The position numbers were made by a program, and so were the translations under genes. Below are positions 1 through 5,337 of a stretch of DNA of 9,717 bases, in pieces (positions within the stretch are counted from its first letter, which is position 1; every line of letters begins with the position of its first letter). The DNA comes from JADJNW01 sp964549655 (GTDB lineage Bacteria > Bacteroidota > Bacteroidia > Chitinophagales > Saprospiraceae): NCBI GenBank assembly GCA_964549655.1, contig CAZJXN010000183.1:1-9717 (forward strand), given 5' to 3'. The notes below the pieces were generated by a model. The model was not told where the DNA came from and ran no database searches. It saw only the letters and a list, made by a program, of their open reading frames with translations.

Positions 1-55
1 AACCCGGTGAATGTGACCATGCGGTAAAATAAAAAATTGGTAAGGTGTCTAGTGA

Positions 56-88
56 AGGGATGTCATCGCTTCAAGCGATGACATCCCT
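56..88 (-). terminator. Strong hairpin downstream of leuB, possible (bidirectional) terminator
   Basis: Two perfectly complementary 16-base arms (56-71 and 73-88, AGGGATGTCATCGCTT and its complement) flank a single central C. The hairpin begins 29 bases beyond the leuB stop codon. On the minus strand no T-run follows directly. On the plus strand ATTTT follows, so it may equally end a plus-strand gene arriving from outside the window. The stem is seen directly; the terminator role is inferred. Confidence 0.6.
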
Positions 89-116
89 ATTTTCCCGAAA
101 AGCTTTTTGTCTATGT

Positions 117-1229
117 TTATATTATCGTCGAAACCCGCTCTTCTATTTTCGCTTTTTTCAAATTGAGCGATTCATCATACACATTCAAAGCTATTAAATC
201 GCCAATTTGCGCGCAGCCACACTCCACTTGGGGTTGAATTTCTGGCGTACCGATACCCGCTTCTAAAATTTTAGTGACCGAATCCCGCACTGAATCTGCT
301 TCTTCGTGCAAGCCAAAATGTTCTAACATCATCGCTGCCGACAAAATCGCTGCCATCGGATTGGCAATATCTTTTCCAGCCGCTTGCGGATACGAGCCGT
401 GAATGGGTTCAAACAAAGCCGTTTTTGCACCAATGGAAGCCGACGGCAACAAGCCCATCGAACCCGGCAGCACACTCGCTTCATCCGACAAAATATCGCC
501 AAACATATTCTCGGTCAAAATCACATCAAACTGCGTCGGGTATTGAATCAACTGCATCGCGGCGTTATCCACAAACATACAGTCGAACTCAATTTCGGGG
601 TATTCTTTGGCAATTTTCGTCACAAGTTCACGCCACAAGCGACTGGTTTCCAATACATTGGCTTTGTCCACCAGCGTCAATTTTCGGCGGCGGGTCATCG
701 CATTTTCAAACGCCAATCGTGCGATTCTATCAATTTCAAAATCAGCATACGTGCAATGGTCATACGCTTCCGTTCCCGCTTCATTTCTACCTTTTGCACC
801 AAAATAAATACCGCCTGTGAGTTCTCTATAAATGACCAAATCCGTGCCTTTCACGCGCTCCTCGCGCAAGGGCGAGAGATGCAGCAAGGATTCATACGTC
901 TTCACCGGACGAATATTGGCAAACAAACCCAAGCTTTTGCGCAAGCGCAGCAAGCCCTGTTCGGGGCGTACTTTGGCAGTCGGGTCGTTATCGTATTTGG
1001 GATGACCGATGGCGCCGAAAAGAATCGCATCGGCATTTTGGCAAGCTTCGAGGGTTTCCTCGGGGAGTGGGTCGCCGGTGCTATCAATGGCAGCCGCGCC
1101 CACTTCACAATAACAATATTCAAAACGATGACCGAATCGGTCGGCCACCGCGTCCAAGACTTTGATGGCTTGTTCTACTACCTCCGGACCAATACCGTCG
1201 CCGGGCAGCACTGCAATTTTACGTTTCAT
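117..1229 (-). CDS. leuB: 3-isopropylmalate dehydrogenase LeuB
   Basis: Oxidatively decarboxylates 3-isopropylmalate to 2-oxoisocaproate with NAD+, the third dedicated step of leucine synthesis, in the cytoplasm. The 370-residue product has the family landmarks in order: GDGIGPE near residue 11, the substrate arginines in RLRKSLGLFANIRP (95-108), RELTGGIYFG (135-144), the catalytic lysine in VDKANVL (Lys189), Asp221 in FVDNAAMQ, the metal-binding aspartates of TENMFGDILSDE (239-250), and the NAD-binding loop HGSYPQAAGKDIANP (278-292). Length is normal. I chose the ATG at 1229 because MKRKIAVLPGDG matches the usual N-terminus; an in-frame GTG six codons upstream would add MLIFTP and is less likely. 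The co-oriented leuD lies 222 bases upstream, a gap wide enough for a separate promoter. Confidence 0.97.
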   Translation of the reverse strand: MKRKIAVLPGDGIGPEVVEQAIKVLDAVADRFGHRFEYCYCEVGAAAIDSTGDPLPEETLEACQNADAILFGAIGHPKYDNDPTAKVRPEQGLLRLRKSLGLFANIRPVKTYESLLHLSPLREERVKGTDLVIYRELTGGIYFGAKGRNEAGTEAYDHCTYADFEIDRIARLAFENAMTRRRKLTLVDKANVLETSRLWRELVTKIAKEYPEIEFDCMFVDNAAMQLIQYPTQFDVILTENMFGDILSDEASVLPGSMGLLPSASIGAKTALFEPIHGSYPQAAGKDIANPMAAILSAAMMLEHFGLHEEADSVRDSVTKILEAGIGTPEIQPQVECGCAQIGDLIALNVYDESLNLKKAKIEERVSTII

Positions 1230-1270
1230 GGGAGTAAAAATTAACACTTGTATAATATTCAGATTCTATC

Positions 1271-1333
1271 AGGTAAATACTTTTTCAAAAAGGTAAATGA
1301 TTTAAGATCAAAAAAGTCACAAAAGTTCTCCTT
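1271..1333 (-). promoter_or_regulatory. Possible leucine-type leader peptide and direct repeat upstream of leuB
   Basis: On the minus strand a Shine-Dalgarno sequence AAGGAG (1333-1328) sits 7 bases before a GTG that opens an 11-codon frame ending in TGA at 1287-1285 (product M/V-TFLILNHLPF). Three of the eleven codons are leucine. An 8-base direct repeat, AGGTAAAT on the plus strand (1271-1278 and 1291-1298, 20 bases apart), overlaps its 3' part. The arrangement, about 55 bases upstream of leuB, resembles a leader peptide or operator, but no clear attenuator hairpin pair follows. Regulation is inferred only. Confidence 0.22.
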
Positions 1334-1382
1334 AAATAATCAATATCATTAGTTCTGTCAATTACTTGAGTAACGGCGGGTT

Positions 1383-1414
1383 ATTAGCACATTAGCAAAT
1401 CGGCACAAATTGCC
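1383..1414. repeat. Degenerate octamer array in the leuD-leuB spacer
   Basis: Four units of 8 bases follow in phase: ATTAGCAC, ATTAGCAA, ATCGGCAC and AAATTGCC. A further TTAGCAC occurs out of phase at 1428-1434. The last units are diverged, so the array limits are approximate. Confidence 0.5.
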
Positions 1415-1427
1415 CCGTAAAGCGGGG
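1413..1427 (-). terminator. Short G+C-rich hairpin downstream of leuD
   Basis: CCCCG (1413-1417) pairs with CGGGG (1423-1427) around a 5-base loop, 25 bases beyond the leuD stop. No T-run follows on the minus strand, so this is at best a weak terminator or a processing site between leuD and leuB. Confidence 0.3.
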
Positions 1428-1451
1428 TTAGCACATCCAATTATAATACAA

Positions 1452-2039
1452 TTAAACCTGCGCTTGTTCAAATGCTTGAATTTTATCTTTCATACTCAAC
1501 AGGTAGTCAATATCGTCGTAGCCGTTAATCATACAAACTTTTTTGTACAAATCAATATCAAAGGTCTCCGAATCGCCACTTTCCAATAACGTTATCGTCT
1601 GTCTTTCTAAATCTACGTGCAATTCCGTTTTTGGATTCATTTCGATGGCAGAAAAAATCGTATGTAAGAAAGCATCTGACACTTGAACTGGCAATAGCCC
1701 ATTATTCAACGCATTTCCGCGAAAAATATCTGCAAAAAAACTCGAAACCACTACTTTAAATCCAAAATCGTGAATTGCCCAAGCGGCGTGTTCCCGGCTG
1801 GAACCACAACCGAAATTGCGACCTGCCACCAAAATCCGTCCGGTATAAATTGGGTTATTCAGAACGAAATCTGCCTTGAGCGTATTGTCTGAGTTGTACC
1901 GCCAATCTCGAAATAAATTATCGCCGAAGCCTTCGCGCGTAGTGGCTTTCAGAAAGCGTGCGGGAATGATTTGGTCGGTGTCCACGTCTTCCATTAGAAG
2001 TGGGACGGCGGTGGAAACAAGAGTTGTAAACTTTTCCAA
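1452..2039 (-). CDS. leuD: 3-isopropylmalate dehydratase small subunit LeuD (TTG start)
   Basis: Small subunit of isopropylmalate isomerase. With LeuC, which carries the iron-sulfur cluster, it converts 2-isopropylmalate to 3-isopropylmalate. The 195-residue product is of usual length. It shows the N-terminal signature DVDTDQIIPARFLK (18-31), the REGFGDNLFRDWRY segment (35-48) and the substrate loop GRNFGCGSSREHAAWAI (73-89). The start is a TTG at 2039: MEKFTT...AVPL matches family N-termini, there is no in-frame ATG upstream before a stop, and the next in-frame Met (residue 16) would cut into the fold. The TTG could be a rare true start or an ATG altered by mutation or assembly error. leuB follows downstream, but leuC is not adjacent: the gene upstream is tadA. 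Confidence 0.96.
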   Translation of the reverse strand: MEKFTTLVSTAVPLLMEDVDTDQIIPARFLKATTREGFGDNLFRDWRYNSDNTLKADFVLNNPIYTGRILVAGRNFGCGSSREHAAWAIHDFGFKVVVSSFFADIFRGNALNNGLLPVQVSDAFLHTIFSAIEMNPKTELHVDLERQTITLLESGDSETFDIDLYKKVCMINGYDDIDYLLSMKDKIQAFEQAQV

Positions 2040-2161
2040 GATTATAATTTTATACGTTTTAAATTTTAAGTAATTAATGCAAGTTGGTACTGGTCAAAAA
2101 ACGTTACAATTTAGGGTATTTACATTCTAATAAGCGGTATTAATAGGTCATTTTCGCAATT

Positions 2162-2335
2162 CTATTTTAAGGTGTAATCTTTTTCATCCATCAGGCGCGT
2201 ACGCTTGACCATAAAATCTCGCACTTCTTCGTACAAACCACCTTGATTGGCTTTTTTGGTGCGGAAACCCTAATTGAGAGTAGAAGCTTCCGCAAATTTT
2301 CCTACTGTTCCAAACCAGAGGACGCTTCGCTTCAC
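2162..2335 (-). pseudogene. Possible small gene or gene remnant interrupted by TAG, downstream of tadA
   Basis: One minus-strand frame runs from a GTG that overlaps the tadA stop (GTGA, 2335-2332) to a TAG at 2164-2162, with a single in-frame TAG at 2272-2270. The first part gives 21 codons (beginning VKRSVLWFGTVGKFAEAS). The second gives 35 codons (beginning GFRTKKANQGG and ending MDEKDYTLK), with a charged, protein-like composition. I do not recognise the family. It may be the C-terminal remnant of a lost gene, a short gene with a nonsense mutation, or chance. The rest of this spacer (2040-2161) is A/T-rich and shows no clear TAnnTTTG box for leuD. Confidence 0.3.
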
Positions 2336-2778
2336 CGTTTCGTTTTAAAAAACGTCGTTATCAACGCCCCGCACTCTTCCGATAAAATTCCATACTCCAC
2401 CGTCGTTTTTGGATGTAATAAGCCTTTCCCAAACCGCATAAAACCTCGTTTTTCGTCTTCTGCGCCGTACACGAGTCTGCCGAGTTGCGCCCATGCGAGT
2501 GCGCCCGCACACATCACGCAAGGTTCGAGCGTGACGTACAAGGTACATTCATCCAGATATTTGCTACCAAAATAATTGGCAGCAGCGGTGAGGGCGATGA
2601 TTTCTGCATGGGCGGTCACGTCGGTGAGTTGTTCGGTTTGGTTATACCCTCTGGCGATGATTTGATTTTGGCATACGACGATAGCGCCGACAGGGACTTC
2701 GCCTGCTTCGTAGGCTTTTTGTGCTTCTTTGAGAGCTTGTTTCATGAAAGAGTCATCGCTATAAATGGAAAGTGTCAT
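2332..2778 (-). CDS. tadA: tRNA-specific adenosine-34 deaminase TadA
   Basis: Zinc-dependent deaminase that converts the wobble adenosine of tRNA-Arg(ACG) to inosine, allowing CGU, CGC and CGA to be read. The 148-residue product has the cytidine-deaminase-like core: the HAE motif (His57 zinc ligand, Glu59 proton shuttle) and PCVMC (86-90, Cys87 and Cys90 zinc ligands), followed by AGALAWAQLGRLVYGAEDEKRGF, which is characteristic of TadA rather than of free-base or guanine deaminases. Length is normal and the ATG start is clear. A TACCTTTG box ends 4 bases upstream of the ATG. It is transcribed divergently from guaB. Its TGA overlaps a GTG that could open a broken downstream frame. Confidence 0.95.
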   Translation of the reverse strand: MTLSIYSDDSFMKQALKEAQKAYEAGEVPVGAIVVCQNQIIARGYNQTEQLTDVTAHAEIIALTAAANYFGSKYLDECTLYVTLEPCVMCAGALAWAQLGRLVYGAEDEKRGFMRFGKGLLHPKTTVEYGILSEECGALITTFFKTKR

Positions 2779-2782
2779 ACTT

Positions 2783-2790
2783 CAAAGGTA
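2783..2790 (-). promoter_or_regulatory. TAnnTTTG promoter box for tadA
   Basis: TACCTTTG on the minus strand matches the Bacteroidota -7 consensus TAnnTTTG exactly and ends 4 bases before the tadA ATG. Transcription would then begin at or very near the start codon. No clear -33 TTTG is visible; that position lies inside a heptamer array. Confidence 0.55.
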
Positions 2791-2814
2791 CGAGGTTGGA
2801 AGTAAGAAGTACGA
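2787..2814. repeat. Four degenerate heptamers (left arm of the tadA-guaB spacer)
   Basis: Four 7-base units in unbroken phase read, on the plus strand, GGTACGA, GGTTGGA, AGTAAGA and AGTACGA. They overlap the start of the tadA -7 box. Their complement (TCGTACT-type) recurs at 2928-2962 on the far side of the central palindrome. Confidence 0.6.
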
Positions 2815-2835
2815 TTTCTCGCCCTACTTATTCAA

Positions 2836-2920
2836 CCACAAAGGTCACAAAGTTTATTCACAAAGAACACAAGGTGAGCAGCATAGTACCCTTTGTGCAA
2901 ACCCTTGGTGTCCTTTGTGG
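2836..2920. repeat. Imperfect palindromic element built of CACAAAG units
   Basis: The left arm holds four CACAAAG-like units (2837, 2846, 2859 and 2868; the last reads CACAAGG). The right arm holds three complementary CTTTGTG-like units (2891, 2904, 2913). The outer ends CCACAAAGG and CCTTTGTGG are perfect complements, and about 25 of 32 paired positions match along the arms. It is non-coding: the in-frame extension of guaB through it is an artefact. It resembles dispersed intergenic palindromes, but genome-wide copy number cannot be judged here. Confidence 0.7.
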
Positions 2921-2927
2921 TAAAAAT

Positions 2928-2962
2928 TCTTACCTCGTATTTCGTACTTTATAAATCTTCCC
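2928..2962. repeat. Five degenerate heptamers (right arm of the tadA-guaB spacer)
   Basis: In-phase 7-base units include TCTTACC, TCGTATT and TCGTACT, then two weaker ones; a sixth window would contain the guaB -7 box. These units are the reverse complement of the type at 2787-2814, so the two arrays face each other across the palindrome. Confidence 0.55.
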
Positions 2963-2970
2963 TATCTTTG
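2963..2970 (+). promoter_or_regulatory. TAnnTTTG promoter box for guaB
   Basis: TATCTTTG fits the Bacteroidota -7 consensus. A possible -33 element, TTTCG (2940-2944), lies 18 bases upstream. The box ends only 3 bases before the guaB ATG at 2974, which predicts a leaderless or nearly leaderless transcript. Confidence 0.6.
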
Positions 2971-2973
2971 CAC

Positions 2974-4452
2974 ATGGAAACACAAAAAATCGCAACGGAT
3001 AAATTTTTGGACGACGCGCTCACTTTTGATGACGTGCTGCTCGTCCCTTCTTACTCGGAAGTGCTGCCCCGAGAGGTGGACACGTCCTCCCAACTTACCC
3101 GCGACATTCGCCTCAATGTACCCATTATTTCTGCTGCAATGGACACCGTGACCGAAAGCAAATTGGCAATCGCCATGGCACGGCAGGGCGGTATCGGCAT
3201 CATTCATAAAAATATGAGTATTGAGCAGCAGGCGGAGCAAGTTCGCTTTGTAAAACGCTCGGAAAGTGGCATGATTCTCGACCCCGTGACATTGCACGAT
3301 GATGCAACAGTAGCGGATGCGTTGAATTTGATGCAAAAGTTTAAAATCGGCGGGATTCCAATTGTAAATGCAAACAATAAACTGATTGGAATCTTGACGA
3401 ACCGGGATTTGCGTTTTGAAACGGATAAGCGACGCCCCGTGTATGAAGTGATGACGAAAGAAAACCTCGTGACGGCTCCGGCAGGTACCACGCTCGACCA
3501 AGCGCGGGATATTCTACAAGGTTATAAAATCGAAAAGCTGCCGGTGGTAGATGACAATCGGATTTTGGTAGGATTGATTACATATAAAGATATTTTGAAA
3601 TTACAGGATTATCCCCATTCTTGTAAAGATGTATTTGGTCGCTTGGTGGTCGGCGCGGCAGTCGGCGTGACGCGGGATTTATTCGATCGAGTAGAAGGAT
3701 TGGTGAAAGTAGGCGTAGATGTAATTTGTGTGGACACGGCGCATGGGCATTCGCAGGGCGTGTTGACCGCGATTCGAAAAGTGAAACAACGTTTTCCTGA
3801 TTTGCAAATTATTGGTGGCAATGTCGCTACGGGCGCAGGCGCACGCGCACTCGTGGATGCAGGCGTGGATGGCGTGAAAGTAGGCGTGGGTCCGGGGAGT
3901 ATTTGTACAACGCGGGTCGTAGCAGGTGTCGGAGTTCCACAGTTGACCGCTATTTTTCAAGCGGCGGATGCGATTAAATATTCCGGCGTTCCAATTATCG
4001 GCGATGGCGGCATTCGCTACACCGGGGATATTGTGAAAGCGATAGCAGCAGGTGCGGATACGATTATGGCGGGGAGTTTGTTTGCAGGGGTAGAAGAAGC
4101 GCCAGGCGAGACGATTATTTTTGAAGGGCGGAAATTTAAAGTGTATCGCGGCATGGGTTCGCTCGGCGCCATGCAAGAAGGCTCCAAAGACCGTTATTTT
4201 CAAGATGTGGAAGACGATATTAAAAAACTCGTTCCAGAAGGAATCGAAGGTCGGGTTCCATTTAAAGGGACAATTGCGGAAGCGATGGTGCAGTACATTG
4301 GCGGTTTGCGGGCGGGCATGGGATATTGTGGAGCGGCTACGATTGAAGAATTGCAAGCGGCGCAGTTTGTACGTATCACCAATTCCGGCATTCGCGAAAG
4401 TCATCCGCATAATATTACGATTACAAAGGAGGCACCGAATTATTCCCGTTAA
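2974..4452 (+). CDS. guaB: Inosine-5'-monophosphate dehydrogenase GuaB
   Basis: Oxidises IMP to XMP with NAD+, the committed step of GMP synthesis, in the cytoplasm. The 492-residue product is full length. The N-terminal half of the barrel begins at LTFDDVLLVPSYSEVLP. A tandem CBS (Bateman) pair spans about residues 97-215. The barrel resumes through IIGGNVATGAGA to the catalytic loop GVGPGSICTTRVV, with Cys311 as nucleophile. IIGDGGIRYTGDIVKA (341-356), MAGSLFAGVEEAPGE, YRGMGSLGAM and the flap EGIEGRVPFKG, with its catalytic arginine, follow. I chose ATG 2974 because METQKIATDKFLDDALTFDDV matches the family. The frame stays open for 27 codons upstream, but only across the repeat and promoter. 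It is divergent from tadA and is followed by a palindromic element before mpg. Confidence 0.98.
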   Translation: METQKIATDKFLDDALTFDDVLLVPSYSEVLPREVDTSSQLTRDIRLNVPIISAAMDTVTESKLAIAMARQGGIGIIHKNMSIEQQAEQVRFVKRSESGMILDPVTLHDDATVADALNLMQKFKIGGIPIVNANNKLIGILTNRDLRFETDKRRPVYEVMTKENLVTAPAGTTLDQARDILQGYKIEKLPVVDDNRILVGLITYKDILKLQDYPHSCKDVFGRLVVGAAVGVTRDLFDRVEGLVKVGVDVICVDTAHGHSQGVLTAIRKVKQRFPDLQIIGGNVATGAGARALVDAGVDGVKVGVGPGSICTTRVVAGVGVPQLTAIFQAADAIKYSGVPIIGDGGIRYTGDIVKAIAAGADTIMAGSLFAGVEEAPGETIIFEGRKFKVYRGMGSLGAMQEGSKDRYFQDVEDDIKKLVPEGIEGRVPFKGTIAEAMVQYIGGLRAGMGYCGAATIEELQAAQFVRITNSGIRESHPHNITITKEAPNYSR

Positions 4453-4476
4453 AATGTTTGATTTTTGCGAAATGGC

Positions 4477-4553
4477 ACACTGATTTGTTAAGATAGTTAT
4501 GATTTGAACTGATTTTTATCATAATAAATCTTGGGCATCATAAAAATCAGTGT
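4477..4553. repeat. Branched palindromic element after guaB, possible terminator
   Basis: Outer arms ACACTGATTT (4477-4486) and AAATCAGTGT (4544-4553) are perfect complements. Inside, ACTGATTTTTAT (4508-4519) also pairs perfectly with ATAAAAATCAGT (4540-4551), and TTATGAT (4497-4503) pairs with ATCATAA (4518-4524). Alternative folds therefore compete. It lies 24 bases after the guaB stop and 21 bases before mpg. It could end guaB transcription or be a copy of a dispersed intergenic repeat. Confidence 0.6.
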
Positions 4554-4574
4554 ACTATTCATTTATAACAAAAA

Positions 4575-5180
4575 ATGATTTTACCAAGAGCATTTTATTT
4601 ACGTGAAGATGTGGTACAAATTGCCATAGACCTGCTGGGGAAGTATTTAATTACTGAAATAGACGGCGAGCGCACCGTCGGAAAAATTGTAGAAACAGAA
4701 GCGTACCGCGCCCCGGAGGACAAAGCCAGCCATGCCTACAACTACCGCCGCACGCCGCGCAACGAACACATGTACGCCGAAGGCGGCACGGCTTACGTCT
4801 ACATTTGCTACGGCATTCATCATTTGTTTAATGTAGTGACGAATGTGCGAGATATTCCGCACGCGGTTTTAATTCGAGCCGTGGAGCCGGTAGAAAATGT
4901 AGAACTGATGCTATTGCGAAGAAATAGGAGCGTTTTACAACCCAAAATAACGGCGGGTCCAGGCGCAGCAGGGGTGGCGATGGGGATTCGAGTTGGACAT
5001 TCTGGTTTGGATTTGACGAGTGTGGATAGTCCGATTTGGCTGGAAGATAGGAATTTGAAATTGGAAGAAAATGAGATTATTGCGAGTCCGAGAGTAGGAT
5101 TGAGTACGGCGGAAGAATGGACCGGAATTCCGTGGCGTTTTCGAGTGAAAAATTCTATTTTTACAAGCAAACCGAAATAA
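4575..5180 (+). CDS. mpg: 3-methyladenine DNA glycosylase, AAG/Mpg family
   Basis: Base-excision repair enzyme that flips out and removes alkylated or deaminated purines such as 3-methyladenine and hypoxanthine. The 201-residue protein covers the whole single-domain family. Landmarks are VETEAY (39-44, Glu42 matching the catalytic glutamate and Tyr44 the intercalating-pocket tyrosine of the human enzyme), DKASHAYNYRRTPRNEHMY (49-67, with the pocket His53), GGTAYVYICYGIHHLFNVVT (70-89) and AVLIRAVEP (97-105). The GPG loop reads GPGAAGVAMGI, while many members have a form like GPGxLxxALGI. The start is the ATG preceded by an A-rich tract, with no Shine-Dalgarno. It may be co-transcribed with guaB or have its own promoter; a palindromic element separates them. 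A hexamer array begins at the base after its stop. Confidence 0.95.
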   Translation: MILPRAFYLREDVVQIAIDLLGKYLITEIDGERTVGKIVETEAYRAPEDKASHAYNYRRTPRNEHMYAEGGTAYVYICYGIHHLFNVVTNVRDIPHAVLIRAVEPVENVELMLLRRNRSVLQPKITAGPGAAGVAMGIRVGHSGLDLTSVDSPIWLEDRNLKLEENEIIASPRVGLSTAEEWTGIPWRFRVKNSIFTSKPK

Positions 5181-5228
5181 GGTTGAGGTTGAGATCAAGG
5201 TTGAGGCTGAGATTAAGGTTAAGTTTGA
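5181..5228. repeat. Degenerate hexamer array directly after mpg
   Basis: Eight 6-base units run in phase from the base after the mpg TAA. Examples are GGTTGA (three copies), GGCTGA, GATTAA and GGTTAA. At a coarser scale the first 36 bases are two copies of an 18-base unit (5181-5198 and 5199-5216) differing at two positions. It is purine-rich on this strand and has no open frame of note. Confidence 0.75.
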
Positions 5229-5246
5229 TATTTCTCGTTTGGGATT

Positions 5247-5281
5247 TCTAAAGTCTATTGTCTAACATTTAGCATCTGACC
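5247..5281. repeat. Degenerate heptamer array upstream of the plug gene
   Basis: Five 7-base units run in phase: TCTAAAG, TCTATTG, TCTAACA, TTTAGCA and TCTGACC. The pattern is TCTNANN. It lies 56 bases before the plug gene and 18 bases after the hexamer array. No convincing TAnnTTTG box is seen between it and the ATG at 5338. Confidence 0.6.
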
Positions 5282-5337
5282 TCCAGATATACTACATTAT
5301 AATTTTAAACGTTGAACCCCTTGAATTAAATTGGACT

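Noticed and set aside
1..55. Possible end of a plus-strand gene (frames closing at 27 and 32) or start of a minus-strand gene (ATG at 20-18, MVTFTG)
   Set aside because: Too few codons to judge, and none of the short peptides is recognisable.
384..1244. Long plus-strand open frame opposite leuB
   Set aside because: It is a shadow of leuB: composition is His/Arg/Phe-rich and it lacks any family feature, while the minus strand encodes a complete LeuB.
2243..2575. Plus-strand open frame of 110 codons opposite the tadA 3' end
   Set aside because: It overlaps a confidently assigned tadA on the other strand and shows no motif or start context.
2836..2920. CRISPR array
   Set aside because: Units are about 7 bases with spacings of 9-13 bases and an inversion in the middle; there are no uniform repeats of 25-40 bases, no unique spacers and no cas genes.
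2893..2973. 27-codon N-terminal extension of guaB
   Set aside because: It reads through the palindromic repeat and the TAnnTTTG box; family proteins start at METQ-like positions, so ATG 2974 is right.
3679..4410. Long minus-strand open frame opposite guaB
   Set aside because: Antisense shadow of a complete guaB; the product is His/Arg/Asn-rich with no domain signature.
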